NCBI RefSeq assembly: GCF_037969725.1
Contig: NZ_CP150203.1
Coordinates: 1,504,001-1,568,000, forward strand
Reading direction: 5' to 3'
From: Paenibacillus sp. FSL W8-0426
GTDB lineage: Bacteria; Bacillota; Bacilli; Paenibacillales; Paenibacillaceae
Length of the DNA stretch: 64,000 nucleotides
Shown: positions 1-8,595 of the stretch, piece after piece
Layout: every line of letters begins with the position of its first letter
Numbering within the stretch: position 1 is the stretch's first letter
The notes under the pieces: model-generated
What the model was told of the DNA's origin: nothing
What the model saw: only the letters and a program-made list of their open reading frames with translations
The model's database searches: none
Program-made: the position numbers and the translations under genes

Positions 1-2
1 TG

Positions 3-461
3 GAGCTGGCGGTCCGTCTGCTGGTCAACGGGCTGCCGCCATGGCAAAGGGTCATTTATATGTTAAGGGATCTGTTGGGATATACGGCGGCAGAGACAGC
101 GGATTTGCTGGATACGACGGAGGGAGCGGTCAAAGCTGCCCTGAGCCGGGCTCGAGCCGCGCTTGCAAAGATCAGGCAAAGGCTGCATGATTCGGGTTCC
201 GACGATCCGTCGACCGGCCCGGATTATGGATTGCGGGAAGATGAGCAAGGCGCAGAGCAGCTGCGCAGCTATTTGAGGGCGTTCCGCACCGGCGATGCCG
301 TGGCGCTAATCGATCTGTGCCTGAACCGGAGCGATGACCCGATGGCCGTCGCCGGCACGATTTTGCAGGCTCTGCCGTCTCAAACGATGCAGCCCGTGCT
401 GCATGGCCAGGATGTTCCGCGCATGTTTGGGGCAGGCTTGGCCGTCTGCATGGTTGCATAA
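3..461 (+). CDS. RNA polymerase ECF-type sigma factor, 3' part (5' end outside window)
   Basis: The reading frame is already open at the left edge, so only the C-terminal part is present. The visible start reads ELAVRLLVNGLPPWQRVIYM and continues into a sigma region 4 helix-turn-helix (LLGYTAAETADLLDTTEGAVKAALSRARAAL), which contacts the -35 element. An acidic linker and a tail of about 85 residues follow, longer than in minimal ECF factors, so this may be an ECF subfamily with a C-terminal extension. It ends 18 bases before a ClpP gene and is probably cotranscribed with it. The ATG at 60 is internal to region 4 and is not the real start. Family call is firm; the subgroup is unknown. Confidence 0.8.
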   Translation, partial: ELAVRLLVNGLPPWQRVIYMLRDLLGYTAAETADLLDTTEGAVKAALSRARAALAKIRQRLHDSGSDDPSTGPDYGLREDEQGAEQLRSYLRAFRTGDAVALIDLCLNRSDDPMAVAGTILQALPSQTMQPVLHGQDVPRMFGAGLAVCMVA

Positions 462-479
462 ACCGAGGAGGCGACAAGC

Positions 480-1061
480 ATGAACGTAGTACCATACGTA
501 GTGGAGCAGACAGCCCGCGGAGAGCGGAGCTATGATATTTACTCCCGATTGTTGAAAGATCGCATTATTATGGTGTCCGGGGAAATCGAGGACCAGATGG
601 CGAATGCCATCGTGGCACAGCTGTTGTTTCTGACCGCAGAGGATCCCGACAAAGATATCCAAATGTACATCAACAGTCCGGGAGGCTCGGTTACAGCCGG
701 GTTCTCGATTTATGATACGATGCAGTTTGTGAAACCCGATATTTCCACGATCTGCACAGGCATGGCGGCCAGCTTTGGCACGATATTGCTCGTCGGAGGC
801 ACCAAAGGCAAACGGATGGCACTGCCGAACAGCGAGATCATGATCCACCAGCCGCATGGCGGCACGCGGGGCCAGGCGTCGGATATGCTGATTCATGCGA
901 ACCGGATCATCCAGCACCGCCAGCGTTTGAACCAACTGCTGGCAGATCGCACGGGCCAGCCGCTGGATCGCATCGAGAAGGATTCGGACCGGGACTACTT
1001 CCTGACTTCGGCGGAAGCGGTGGAGTATGGATTGATTGACAAGGTGATTTCCGGAACCTGA
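480..1061 (+). CDS. clpP: ATP-dependent Clp protease proteolytic subunit (ClpP paralogue)
   Basis: A 193-residue serine peptidase, full length for ClpP. The catalytic triad is visible: Ser98 in GMAAS, His123 in MIHQP and Asp172 in DRDYF, at the positions usual for Bacillota ClpP. ClpP forms a barrel that degrades substrates unfolded by ClpX or ClpC in the cytoplasm. The ribosome site GAGGAGG lies just before the ATG. The oxyanion region reads [10 protein letters not shown] rather than the SMGAFLL form of housekeeping ClpP, which together with the sigma-factor neighbour suggests a second, specialised ClpP. That last point is inference. Confidence 0.92.
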   Translation: MNVVPYVVEQTARGERSYDIYSRLLKDRIIMVSGEIEDQMANAIVAQLLFLTAEDPDKDIQMYINSPGGSVTAGFSIYDTMQFVKPDISTICTGMAASFGTILLVGGTKGKRMALPNSEIMIHQPHGGTRGQASDMLIHANRIIQHRQRLNQLLADRTGQPLDRIEKDSDRDYFLTSAEAVEYGLIDKVISGT

Positions 1062-1090
1062 TCAAGGAACGGAGACGCTTCAACCATAAC

Positions 1091-1132
1091 AATAACCCGA
1101 GGGGTCGCGATAACCGGACCATTCGGGTTATT
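1091..1132 (+). terminator. Rho-independent-type hairpin after clpP
   Basis: A 10-bp perfect inverted repeat (AATAACCCGA at 1091-1100, TCGGGTTATT at 1123-1132) lies 30 bases after the clpP stop and before the convergent MocR gene, followed by a short T-rich stretch. It may serve both directions; the T tract is weak. Confidence 0.55.
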
Positions 1133-1161
1133 CGTTTATCGTGCAGAGCAAGCAGGACGTT

Positions 1162-2583
1162 TCATGCTTTCCGGGCAATCTCGATGAGCCGACCCATGCC
1201 TTCGCGGATTTGCTGTTCGTGCGCGTAGGAGAAGGAGAGCCGCAGCTTGCGGCTTGCGCTTGCGTCAGAAGGGTCGAACACCGTGCCTGGCACGAATGCC
1301 ACCGAATGCTCCATGCATCGGTGCAGCAAACGGCCCGTATCGATGCCTTCCGGCAGCTCTGCCCAAATATTAAGCCCGCCTTCCGGTTTGGTCCAGACCC
1401 AATCCGTTTCCAGCAGGCATTGCTCCATCACTTCCATGCGCAACTGGATCGCGGTCCGCAGCTTGGAGAGATGCTGGTGCATGCGCGGCGATTGGAAATA
1501 GCGGAGAAACAGCTTCTGGTTGAGCAGCGGGGAGCCGTTATCCGCCAGCGTTTTGATGGCCAGCAGCCCGGGCATGAAGCGCGGCCGGCACATGATGGCC
1601 GCGATGCGCAGGCCCGGTACGACATATTTGCTGTAGCTGCGAATGTACAGCGTATGTCCGGTCGTATCGTAGGTGAAAATGGGCGGCGGCGGTTTTTCGC
1701 CGAAATAGATGTCGTAGGTGCTGTCGTCCTCCAACAGGAAACAGCCGTACTGTTCTGCCAATTCCGGCAGCTGTTTGCGCTGCTCGGCCCCGATGTTCAA
1801 TCCCGTCGGATTCTGGAACGTCGGCGTCAGGTAGAACAGCCGGGGTTTCTCTTGGCGCATCAGCCGTTCGATCTGTTCCATGTCATAACCCTCGTCATGC
1901 ATGTCCGCAAAAACCAGTCGCGCCCCTTGCTTGCGAAAAATTTCCATGGCGGGGCCGTAGGTCGGCCGTTCCACCATGACACGGTCGCCGGGCCGGATGA
2001 GGCTGCGCGCAATCAGGTCGATGGCTTGCTGCGCGCCTGTCGCAATCAGCACTTCATCCGCCGAGACAAAGAATCGTTCCTTTGCCGTCAAATGGGCGGC
2101 GAGCGCGCTTCGCAGCTCCAGATCGCCCTGAATGGTCGAGTAGGTTCCGAGCAGCCGCGGATATTGGTCCAGCAGCTCCCGCATCAGCTCTCCCCAGTAA
2201 AGATTGGGGAGAAGGGCCGGATCGATCAGCGATTTGGAAAACTGGAAGTCTGCTTCAAGCGACTGTACCCGCGCGAGCGAATCCCAATGCAGCCACGCCG
2301 AAACGGCAGGGTCATCCGCCTGGTCGGTCACCGGAGCGGGATCGGCCGGGCTGACAAAATAACCCGCTTTGTCTTTGACATATACATGTCCGCGCTCCTT
2401 TAGCTCCTGATAGGCTTTGAACACGGTCAGCCGGTGAACGCCGAGCTGTTCGGACAAGCTGCGTACGGAAGGCATCTTTTCATGTTCGGCCCATTCACCG
2501 GCTTCGATGCGAACAACAAGATAATGCACGACTTGCTCATACAGTTTCAGACTGTTATCAGACATCAAAATGGCTTTGCTCAA
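1162..2583 (-). CDS. MocR/PdxR-type GntR regulator with aminotransferase domain
   Basis: A fusion of an N-terminal GntR winged helix-turn-helix (about residues 10-75; PSVRSLSEQLGVHRLTVFKAYQEL is the recognition part) to a fold-type I aminotransferase-like domain. The PLP-binding lysine is about residue 319 in RSYSKYVVPGLR. MocR proteins are PLP-sensing transcription factors, often controlling a divergent transporter or metabolic gene. The TTG at 2583 has AAGGAG ten bases upstream and is preferred; an ATG at 2565 and a longer frame from 2610 are alternatives. It is divergent from the DMT transporter at 2704, which is its likely target. Confidence 0.9.
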   Translation of the reverse strand: MSKAILMSDNSLKLYEQVVHYLVVRIEAGEWAEHEKMPSVRSLSEQLGVHRLTVFKAYQELKERGHVYVKDKAGYFVSPADPAPVTDQADDPAVSAWLHWDSLARVQSLEADFQFSKSLIDPALLPNLYWGELMRELLDQYPRLLGTYSTIQGDLELRSALAAHLTAKERFFVSADEVLIATGAQQAIDLIARSLIRPGDRVMVERPTYGPAMEIFRKQGARLVFADMHDEGYDMEQIERLMRQEKPRLFYLTPTFQNPTGLNIGAEQRKQLPELAEQYGCFLLEDDSTYDIYFGEKPPPPIFTYDTTGHTLYIRSYSKYVVPGLRIAAIMCRPRFMPGLLAIKTLADNGSPLLNQKLFLRYFQSPRMHQHLSKLRTAIQLRMEVMEQCLLETDWVWTKPEGGLNIWAELPEGIDTGRLLHRCMEHSVAFVPGTVFDPSDASASRKLRLSFSYAHEQQIREGMGRLIEIARKA

Positions 2584-2632
2584 CCCGCCCACGCTCCTTT
2601 TGCAGTCCATTGTAACACCAAACGGCAGATCA

Positions 2633-2661
2633 CTGTTCTGTTTTCTTCATTCTGTTCTGTT
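2633..2661. promoter_or_regulatory. Candidate MocR operator: direct repeat in the divergent intergenic region
   Basis: The 10-mer CTGTTCTGTT occurs twice, at 2633-2642 and 2652-2661, with a period of 19 bases, about two helical turns. MocR regulators commonly bind direct repeats between divergent genes. A TATGAT -10-like hexamer for the transporter follows at 2672-2677, without a good -35, as at an activated promoter. Assignment to this regulator is inference. Confidence 0.5.
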
Positions 2662-2703
2662 GACGGTAAGGTATGATGGTGAACAGTTGAAGGAGGGGCT
2701 GGC

Positions 2704-3636
2704 ATGGTAGCGGCAGCATTTGCGATAATGTGTTTGATTTTCGGTACGACGTTTTTGGCGATCAAAATTGGCGTGGAGGCAGGGCTTCCGCCTTTTCTGT
2801 CCGCAGGACTGCGGTTTGTGGCCGCCGGAGCGCTGATGTTTGCATGGATGTGGATGAAAGGACGCGTGAAGCTCTCCCTGTTGTGGCGGAAAGAAATGCT
2901 GTTAACAGGCATGGGATTGACCTTCGGCACATTTGCGACGCTGTATTGGGCTGAACAATATGTCAGTTCCGGCGTGGGGGCCATTTTGTCGGCGACGGGG
3001 CCGCTCATGATCATGATTATGCAAACCGCGCTGTTACGGCAAAAAACATCGCTTCGCATCGTGGCGGGGTACTTAGTCGGCTTTGGCGGGGTGGTGCTGG
3101 TCGTTCTGCCAGGCATATCGTTCGGGGGAGGTGCATTGTGGCTCTTGGGCTGCATTGCCGTTTTGGTGGGAGAATTATGTTATTCGGCAGGGGCGTTATA
3201 TTCGAAAAAGGTCATTAACCAGTTCAGCGACAGCGATCCGGTGGCCATCAATGCCGTGCAAATGATGTACGGGGGCGTGCTGCTTTTGGGACTCTCGGCT
3301 GTAACCGAGCCTTGGAAGATGAGCATAAGCACCTTGGATTGGCAGCCTGCCATCCTGTCCCTGTTATATTTAACGGTGATCGGTTCAATGGTGGGGCACA
3401 GTCTGTTCTATTGGATCATGTCGCGCACCAATCCGCTGTTCCCGGCGACCTGGCTGTATATCTCCCCGCCGATCGCCGTTGTTCTGGGGGCTGTGCTCTA
3501 TAACGAGCATGTCAGCTGGATGACGTGGACGGGCGTCGTGCTGATCGTTTCCGGCCTGCTTGCCATGAACGACAAGGTCATATCCGCATTGCGAGCAGGG
3601 ATTCAAAAAGTACAATTCAAAGCACGGGTTGGATGA
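2704..3636 (+). CDS. DMT/EamA-family transporter
   Basis: A 310-residue integral membrane protein with about ten hydrophobic helices in two EamA halves, the usual drug/metabolite transporter build. The first half starts AFAIMCLIFGTTFLAIKIG, which resembles the EamA N-terminal helix; the second half ends WTGVVLIVSGLLA. Substrate cannot be read from sequence; EamA members export amino acids, sugars or metabolites. AGGAGG precedes the ATG at good spacing. It is divergent from a MocR-type regulator, and such pairs usually form a regulator-exporter unit. A strong terminator follows the stop. Confidence 0.88.
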   Translation: MVAAAFAIMCLIFGTTFLAIKIGVEAGLPPFLSAGLRFVAAGALMFAWMWMKGRVKLSLLWRKEMLLTGMGLTFGTFATLYWAEQYVSSGVGAILSATGPLMIMIMQTALLRQKTSLRIVAGYLVGFGGVVLVVLPGISFGGGALWLLGCIAVLVGELCYSAGALYSKKVINQFSDSDPVAINAVQMMYGGVLLLGLSAVTEPWKMSISTLDWQPAILSLLYLTVIGSMVGHSLFYWIMSRTNPLFPATWLYISPPIAVVLGAVLYNEHVSWMTWTGVVLIVSGLLAMNDKVISALRAGIQKVQFKARVG

Positions 3637-3671
3637 TAGCAAAACCCTTATAAGCTATTGTCCGCGTAGAA

Positions 3672-3715
3672 AAGCCCTCTCCTATTTGTTCACAAAGATA
3701 GGAGAGGGCTTCTGC
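3672..3715. terminator. Bidirectional rho-independent terminator
   Basis: A perfect 13-bp stem (AAGCCCTCTCCTA at 3672-3684, TAGGAGAGGGCTT at 3699-3711) with T/A runs on each side lies between the transporter and the convergent small gene at 3736, and can terminate both. Confidence 0.85.
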
Positions 3716-3735
3716 GTTTCCGGTGGAGCGCTTGA

Positions 3736-4071
3736 CTAAGGTTGAACAGGTTCAAGGTGTTTATATGAATAATCGGGATTTACCCCATTTACGGGTGCGC
3801 TATTATATTGAAATATAGCACCATTCTCTTTTTTATAGAAATATCTTGCGTTTGGTTCATCTTTGAATATGACCTCGGTGTTAACGAGCGGCGCTTTGCC
3901 GAAATGGGTGTCAATGGCTAGAATGTCTGCCTTGCTGTATCCCTTGACGTCAACGAGATAGGCTTGTACTTCTGCTTCCCTACTTCTTTGAATATTCCAT
4001 AAAAATGCAAATATTCCAATAATCAAAGCAAACAACAGGAAGATAACTAATTTTCCTTTGCTGATTTTCAT
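3736..4071 (-). CDS. Small membrane-anchored protein, DUF3139-like
   Basis: A 111-residue protein. The N-terminus is a lysine-rich start then one hydrophobic helix (about residues 8-26, LVIFLLFALIIGIFAFLW), with a polar extracytoplasmic domain after it. The layout and the segment VQAYLVDVKGYSKADILAI resemble the DUF3139 family of Bacillota, whose function is unknown. A GAGGTGATAG ribosome site precedes the ATG. Base composition is more AT-rich than the neighbours. The domain assignment is from memory of the family pattern and is moderately sure. Confidence 0.7.
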   Translation of the reverse strand: MKISKGKLVIFLLFALIIGIFAFLWNIQRSREAEVQAYLVDVKGYSKADILAIDTHFGKAPLVNTEVIFKDEPNARYFYKKENGAIFQYNSAPVNGVNPDYSYKHLEPVQP

Positions 4072-4254
4072 GACTCTATCACCTCTATGGATAAATCATA
4101 CATGTTCAATCGGCACAGGAAAAGAACTTCTATGGGGCGGTACAAGCGTAGATCCCCTTACCTATATCCGGCCTTCCGAAATTTTGAATTCCAGTCAGGT
4201 CATTACGACCGCTGTGTTTTATCGATAAGACCCGAAAAGATCTGTTCAAAGGGG

Positions 4255-4291
4255 AAACAGCCTGATGCGCGCTGCGCATTTCAGGCTGTTT
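4255..4291 (+). terminator. Rho-independent terminator in the 4072-4366 spacer
   Basis: Stem AAACAGCCTGA (4255-4265) with TCAGGCTGTTT (4281-4291), an inner GCGC hairpin and a following TTTTTG run. It faces the plus strand although no convincing plus-strand gene precedes it. The spacer contains an open frame at 4070-4228 in GTG/ATG context that has no ribosome site and may be a decayed gene end. Confidence 0.6.
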
Positions 4292-4307
4292 TTGTTGGAT
4301 AAAGTAA

Positions 4308-4340
4308 ATGGCCCCGATTGCTGTAGACAATCGGGGCCAT
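4308..4340 (-). terminator. Terminator of the HAD phosphatase gene
   Basis: A perfect 13-bp stem (ATGGCCCCGATTG at 4308-4320, CAATCGGGGCCAT at 4328-4340) lies just past the stop of the minus-strand gene at 4367, followed on that strand by a T-rich stretch. Confidence 0.7.
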
Positions 4341-4366
4341 GAAAGGGAAGATGTTCTGCCGGGCGA

Positions 4367-5170
4367 TTATTCCGCGTTCAGCACAAACTTCTCGATAACG
4401 TGTTTTACGCCGTCTTCGTTGTTGCTCAGCGTGATGTAATCGGCCAGTTCTTTCAGTGCAGGAATCGCATTGCCCATGGCCACGCCTAATCCGGCAACTT
4501 CCAACATTTCATGGTCGTTCCACGAGTCGCCGATGGCGATGCACTCGCTGAGCTCGTGGCCGAAATGCTCGGCCAGGAAGGTCAAGGCATGTCCTTTGGT
4601 TCCTTCGCGGTGCATGATTTCCAGGAAGTACGGTTTGGATTTGGTGATGTGCACCTCAGGTCCGAGCAGTTCGCGCAGATCTACGGCCACTTTATCCAAG
4701 TAATCCGGCTCGTCGATGATCAACAGCTTCGGCGTTTTCTGCTCGATCACTTTAATGAAGTCCGGTTCAATGTGGTACTGCGTGCCATTCAGTTTGGCAT
4801 AATCGCGCAGCTTGTCGTTTTCTTCGCGGGCATACAGCTTGTCGTCGATGTACGTTTGCAGGTGCAGATTATGCTCCAGGCAGTAGTCGAACAGCTTGCG
4901 GGAAGCGTCTTGCGGAACATAGCGCTCATAGAGCACATGCTCATCCAGCAGGTTTTTGACCAGGGCGCCTTGATACGTGATGATCGGCACGTTCAGCTTC
5001 GTTTGGCGTGCCAACGCTTGAGCGGAGGCGTAAGCGCGGCCGGTGGCCAGCGTAACCACCACGCCGTGAGCAACGGCTTGCTCCAATGCGGTTTGCGTGG
5101 CAGGGGTCACTTCTTTGTCGTCGTTGATCAGGGTGTCATCGATGTCGATGGCGATCAGTTTGTAAGTCAT
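4367..5170 (-). CDS. Cof-type HAD-IIB family phosphatase
   Basis: 267 residues, standard for the Cof subfamily. HAD motif I is IDIDDTLIND (nucleophile Asp9, acid/base Asp11), motif II the ATGR segment, motif III a Lys near residue 190 and motif IV GDSWNDHEML binding magnesium. A C2B cap sits between motifs II and III. These cytoplasmic enzymes dephosphorylate sugar phosphates, flavin or PLP intermediates; the substrate cannot be told. A good AGGAG site precedes the ATG. It lies 88 bases downstream of the lipoate ligase on the same strand and may be cotranscribed with it. Confidence 0.9.
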   Translation of the reverse strand: MTYKLIAIDIDDTLINDDKEVTPATQTALEQAVAHGVVVTLATGRAYASAQALARQTKLNVPIITYQGALVKNLLDEHVLYERYVPQDASRKLFDYCLEHNLHLQTYIDDKLYAREENDKLRDYAKLNGTQYHIEPDFIKVIEQKTPKLLIIDEPDYLDKVAVDLRELLGPEVHITKSKPYFLEIMHREGTKGHALTFLAEHFGHELSECIAIGDSWNDHEMLEVAGLGVAMGNAIPALKELADYITLSNNEDGVKHVIEKFVLNAE

Positions 5171-5258
5171 CCGGTTTCTCTCCTTTTTATCTGTGCATGA
5201 TGAGGTGAATCGAATCTGACAGTATCGCTTTTATTTTGCAGGGCGATGCATCATTGTT

Positions 5259-6260
5259 CTACTCTTCCAGGAAAATCAGGCCGATGAAATCTTCCAGCTC
5301 CAGGTTGCCGAAGTAATGCTTGACGTCGAGGTCCTTGATAGCTTCCCGCACGTCGCTTTCCTCGTAACGCTTGCCGCGCAGCATGTCCTCAATGTCCGCC
5401 ACGTCGCCTACGCCGAAGAAATCGCCGAAGATTTTAATGTCTTCGATGCGTCCGTCCTTGATGTTCATGCGCAGATCGATGATGCCGACAGGGAATTTGC
5501 GGGAATGCTTCACATTGCTTTCCGGCGACTGGCCGTAGTTCCAGTCCCAGTTTTTGTAGCGCTCGGCAGAGATTTCGTTGATTTTCTCCCAGTCCTTCTC
5601 GGTCAAATGGTATTGCGGAACTTCGTTAGGCTCCATACCGAAAATGTGGCGCAGCAATTCGCCGCGGAACGCTTCGATCGTCATGTCGCTGCTCATCAAC
5701 TCGCGAATGTTGGCGACGCGGCTGCGGACCGACTTGGTGCTTTTGGATTTGAACTTCTCGGGATTGACGTTCAGGGAAGCCTGTACGTGGTCCAGGTTCA
5801 AGTCGAACATCAGCGTGCCGTGACTGAACATGCGGCCGCGGGTGGAGAACTGAGCATTGCCCGAAATTTTGCGTTCGCCCACCTGCAGGTCGTTCCGTCC
5901 GGTCAATTCGGCGTTGACGCCAAGTTCATGGAGCGCTTCGACGACAGGCTGGGTGAATTTGCGGAAATTGTGGAAGGACTGGCCGTCATCCTTCGTGATG
6001 AAGCTGAAGTTGAGATTGCCGAGATCGTGGTAAACGGCGCCGCCGCCCGACAGACGTCTCACGACTTGAACGTTGTTATCCTGAACGTACTCGATGTTGA
6101 TTTCCTCAATCGTGTTCTGGTGTTTTCCGATGATGATGGAAGGGCGGTTGATGTAGAACAGCAAATAACTGTCGTCCATCGGCAGATGCTTCAGGATGTA
6201 TTCCTCGATGGCGAGGTTTACCGAAGGATCCGTGATGCCCTGGTTGTCGACAAACAGCAT
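5259..6260 (-). CDS. lplJ: Lipoate--protein ligase
   Basis: 333 residues, matching Bacillus LplJ in length and in the opening MLFVDNQGITDPSVNLAIEE. It activates lipoate with ATP and transfers it to the lysine of lipoyl domains of 2-oxoacid dehydrogenases and GcvH. The RRLSGGGAVYHDLGNLNFSF segment is the lipoate/adenylate-binding loop, and GxxDL-type residues follow. A C-terminal accessory domain begins near residue 250. GGAGG lies 7 bases before the ATG at 6260 but only one base before the ATG at 6266, so 6260 is the preferred start. Confidence 0.92.
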   Translation of the reverse strand: MLFVDNQGITDPSVNLAIEEYILKHLPMDDSYLLFYINRPSIIIGKHQNTIEEINIEYVQDNNVQVVRRLSGGGAVYHDLGNLNFSFITKDDGQSFHNFRKFTQPVVEALHELGVNAELTGRNDLQVGERKISGNAQFSTRGRMFSHGTLMFDLNLDHVQASLNVNPEKFKSKSTKSVRSRVANIRELMSSDMTIEAFRGELLRHIFGMEPNEVPQYHLTEKDWEKINEISAERYKNWDWNYGQSPESNVKHSRKFPVGIIDLRMNIKDGRIEDIKIFGDFFGVGDVADIEDMLRGKRYEESDVREAIKDLDVKHYFGNLELEDFIGLIFLEE

Positions 6261-6552
6261 GGTCATTCCTCCATTAATGTATGTGAGGGAGAAGTCTCCC
6301 TTATGTAGTGATTCTCGCGGAACCGAAGCTCCTCTACTATCATATCAGAAAGTATCGTAAACCGCGCATGGCTTTCAGAAATTACCGGAAAACTTCTCTT
6401 GAACAGCCGTTGCGATAAGAATCGCCATACGCTTAACGTCTCCATCGGTTCGATGCGAAAAAGAAAACGACCGGCGATATCATATTTTGTTATTTTACAC
6501 CGAATCATGTAAAAACACGCAAAGAAGCAGGCTCAGATCGGACAATTCGGCG
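6261..6552. other. Non-coding spacer upstream of the cobalamin cluster
   Basis: About 290 bases without a convincing gene. The only structure seen is an AT-rich dyad at 6493-6514 (TTTTACA, 8-base gap, TGTAAAA), which could be a terminator stem or a repressor site. No riboswitch consensus was recognised here, unlike the spacer before btuF. Confidence 0.4.
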
Positions 6553-6581
6553 TTGACCACACCTTGCCCGGACGCCATAAT
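6553..6581 (+). promoter_or_regulatory. SigA-type promoter of the cobD operon
   Basis: TTGACC (6553-6558), a 17-base spacer and CATAAT (6576-6581), ending 20 bases before the first cob gene. One mismatch per hexamer from consensus. Confidence 0.7.
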
Positions 6582-6601
6582 AAACAGGATACATAGAAAG
6601 G

Positions 6602-7798
6602 ATGACGGACAGAATGACCGATATCATTGAAGTTTTCGGACATGGCGGGGACGTGGAGACGGCCGCATCCCGTTTCGGGGGAGATCCCGCCGATTTTCTC
6701 GATTTTAGCGCAAACATCAATCCCCTGGGTCCGCCGCCGGAAGTGCTGCGTGCATTGGAACAGGGTTTGAATGCGGTGCTGCGCTATCCCGATCCGGGAC
6801 ATCGCGCGTTGAAATCCGCTTTGGGCAGCAGGCTGGGAGTCGCTCCGGATTGTATATCCGTAGGCAACGGCGCGGCGGAGAACATGGCCTTATTGCTGCT
6901 TGGACTGGCTCCCCGCAGGGTGGGAACCGTGGAACCGGGCTTTTCGGAGTATGCCGCTCTATCCCGGCAATTCGGAGCAGAAGTGATCAGCGTTCGTGGA
7001 CGGCAAGAGCTGGATTGGCGGGCCGAGACGGAGGACATCGAACGATTGCTGGAACAGGTGGACATGCTCTTCCTGGGCCAGCCGAATAACCCGAACGGCG
7101 TGCAGTATCCGGTAGCCGTACTGGAACGTTTGGCTCTCAAGGCTGGGCAAACGGGTGCGATGCTCGTCGTGGACGAAGCCTTCATGGACTTTATTCCGGC
7201 GGAGAAGCGTCACTCGCTTGCGGCAAGGCTGCATGAATTTCCGCAGGTTGTCATCATCCGCTCCATGACCAAGTTCTATGCGATACCCGGACTGCGTCTG
7301 GGTTACGCCTTGGGACGGCCTGAACTGATCGAGGCAATGACAGCCAAGCAGGTGACGTGGAGCGTCAACGGCCTTGCGATGATTGCCGGGGAAGCCTGCC
7401 TGCGCAGCGGAGAGTCGTTCGAACGGGAAACGTTGCGGCAGATTGCGCTGGAACGCAGGCGGCTAAGTGATGCTTTGCAAGGATACGGCTGTGAGGTAAC
7501 GCCTGGAGAGGCCAACTTCCTGCTCGTTCGTTTGCCCGACCCGTGGACTGCTGCCACCATGCAGGCGGCGCTTGGCGGGCAGGGCATCCTCATCCGCAGC
7601 TGTGCGATGTATCCGGGTCTTACGGAGCGTCATGTCCGCATTGCGGTTAAAGACGAGCCGTCCAACAAACGGTTGATCGAAGCGCTGGGCTGTGTAATAA
7701 CCGCCCAAACTTCGAAAACGGAGGAACCGGTCGGGACGGATGAGCAGATCGAAGCTGTACCCGACCCGGTTCAAAAATCGGGGGGTGGCGTCCAATGA
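6602..7798 (+). CDS. cobD: Threonine-phosphate decarboxylase CobD (class I/II aminotransferase fold)
   Basis: 398 residues. The opening HGGDVETAASRFGGDPADFLDFSANINPLGPP is the hallmark of CobD/CobC proteins, and the PLP lysine is Lys224 in RSMTKFYAIPGLR. The enzyme decarboxylates L-threonine O-3-phosphate to (R)-1-amino-2-propanol phosphate, the linker that CbiB attaches to the corrin ring. The C-terminal 40 residues form an extra polar tail. AAGG abuts the ATG at 6602, so the ATG at 6614 (12 bases later) is a plausible alternative start. It overlaps cbiZ by 4 bases (ATGA), first gene of the cluster. Confidence 0.92.
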   Translation: MTDRMTDIIEVFGHGGDVETAASRFGGDPADFLDFSANINPLGPPPEVLRALEQGLNAVLRYPDPGHRALKSALGSRLGVAPDCISVGNGAAENMALLLLGLAPRRVGTVEPGFSEYAALSRQFGAEVISVRGRQELDWRAETEDIERLLEQVDMLFLGQPNNPNGVQYPVAVLERLALKAGQTGAMLVVDEAFMDFIPAEKRHSLAARLHEFPQVVIIRSMTKFYAIPGLRLGYALGRPELIEAMTAKQVTWSVNGLAMIAGEACLRSGESFERETLRQIALERRRLSDALQGYGCEVTPGEANFLLVRLPDPWTAATMQAALGGQGILIRSCAMYPGLTERHVRIAVKDEPSNKRLIEALGCVITAQTSKTEEPVGTDEQIEAVPDPVQKSGGGVQ

Positions 7799-8595
7799 CA
7801 TTGCCGTTTCGCGACGTGGAGGGCAACCTTGCCGCGGCGGGGACCGCTTATACTTCTGTGACTTGGCCGGGCCTCCGCGTTACGATTCATGAGCGTCATG
7901 TCAAAGCGTCCGTGCCTTCTCCCGTGCCGGCCCTGTCCAGCGCGATCGTTGGCGGAGGCATGACGGAGCTGGACCGCGTGTTCAACATTTACGTCGACAA
8001 GCACTACCGCTGTGATGATCCTCTGAGGGACATCGAACGGCTGCTGGCCGAATGGCAGGAGCCGCGTGATCTGTGTTCCGGTTTGCTGACAGCGGTCAAG
8101 CTGCAGCATACGTCCATTCAGGAATGGGACGGATCGGATTTCGGACTGCTGTGCTGCACAACCGCAGGTGTGTCCAATGCTGCCCGTGCCGGTTCGGACC
8201 GGCTCGTCTTTGATGCGTGCGGTAACGAAGCGGAGGAGAATTCGATCCGGGACGCCGTTTATGTGCCGGGCACCATCAACATCATGTTGTGGGTGAACGG
8301 GCGCATGACGCCGGGAGCAATGGTCAATGCCGTACAGACTGCTGTGGAAGCAAAAGCCGCGGCGCTGGCCGATTGCGGCGTGCGTGACGCCGACAACGGA
8401 CTGTCGGCGACGGGGACAACGACGGATGCCATCGTGCTCGCCGTCCGGCAGGATCATGCAGACAAACCTTTGGTCCAATACGCGGGTACGGCAACGGTCA
8501 TGGGCGCAGCCATCGGCAGACTGGTGTATGACACTGTGAAAGAGAGCCTTGAGGCAGGGCAATGGGTACGGCGGCAGGAGGGGGAACCGCGATGA
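7795..8595 (+). CDS. cbiZ: Adenosylcobinamide amidohydrolase CbiZ
   Basis: 266 residues, with the family segments SSAIVGGG, LLCCTTAGVSNAARAG and PGTINIMLWVNGRMTPGAMV. CbiZ removes the aminopropanol linker from adenosylcobinamide, giving adenosylcobyric acid; it lets cells remodel imported corrinoids. It overlaps cobD upstream and cbiB downstream by 4 bases each, so translation is likely coupled. Having both CbiZ and CobU (14791) means two salvage routes for cobinamide are encoded together. The CbiZ call is firm from the motifs; the remodelling role is inferred from known systems. Confidence 0.9.
   Translation: MTLPFRDVEGNLAAAGTAYTSVTWPGLRVTIHERHVKASVPSPVPALSSAIVGGGMTELDRVFNIYVDKHYRCDDPLRDIERLLAEWQEPRDLCSGLLTAVKLQHTSIQEWDGSDFGLLCCTTAGVSNAARAGSDRLVFDACGNEAEENSIRDAVYVPGTINIMLWVNGRMTPGAMVNAVQTAVEAKAAALADCGVRDADNGLSATGTTTDAIVLAVRQDHADKPLVQYAGTATVMGAAIGRLVYDTVKESLEAGQWVRRQEGEPR

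Noticed and set aside
4087..4302. 71-residue frame in the spacer after the DUF3139-like gene
   Set aside because: No ribosome site, stops inside a terminator. Another frame (4070-4228) ends ...SSQVITTAVFYR and may be a relic, but the evidence is too thin to call.
6263..6508. 81-residue minus-strand frame upstream of lplJ
   Set aside because: No ribosome site, overlaps the lplJ leader and has no recognisable features.
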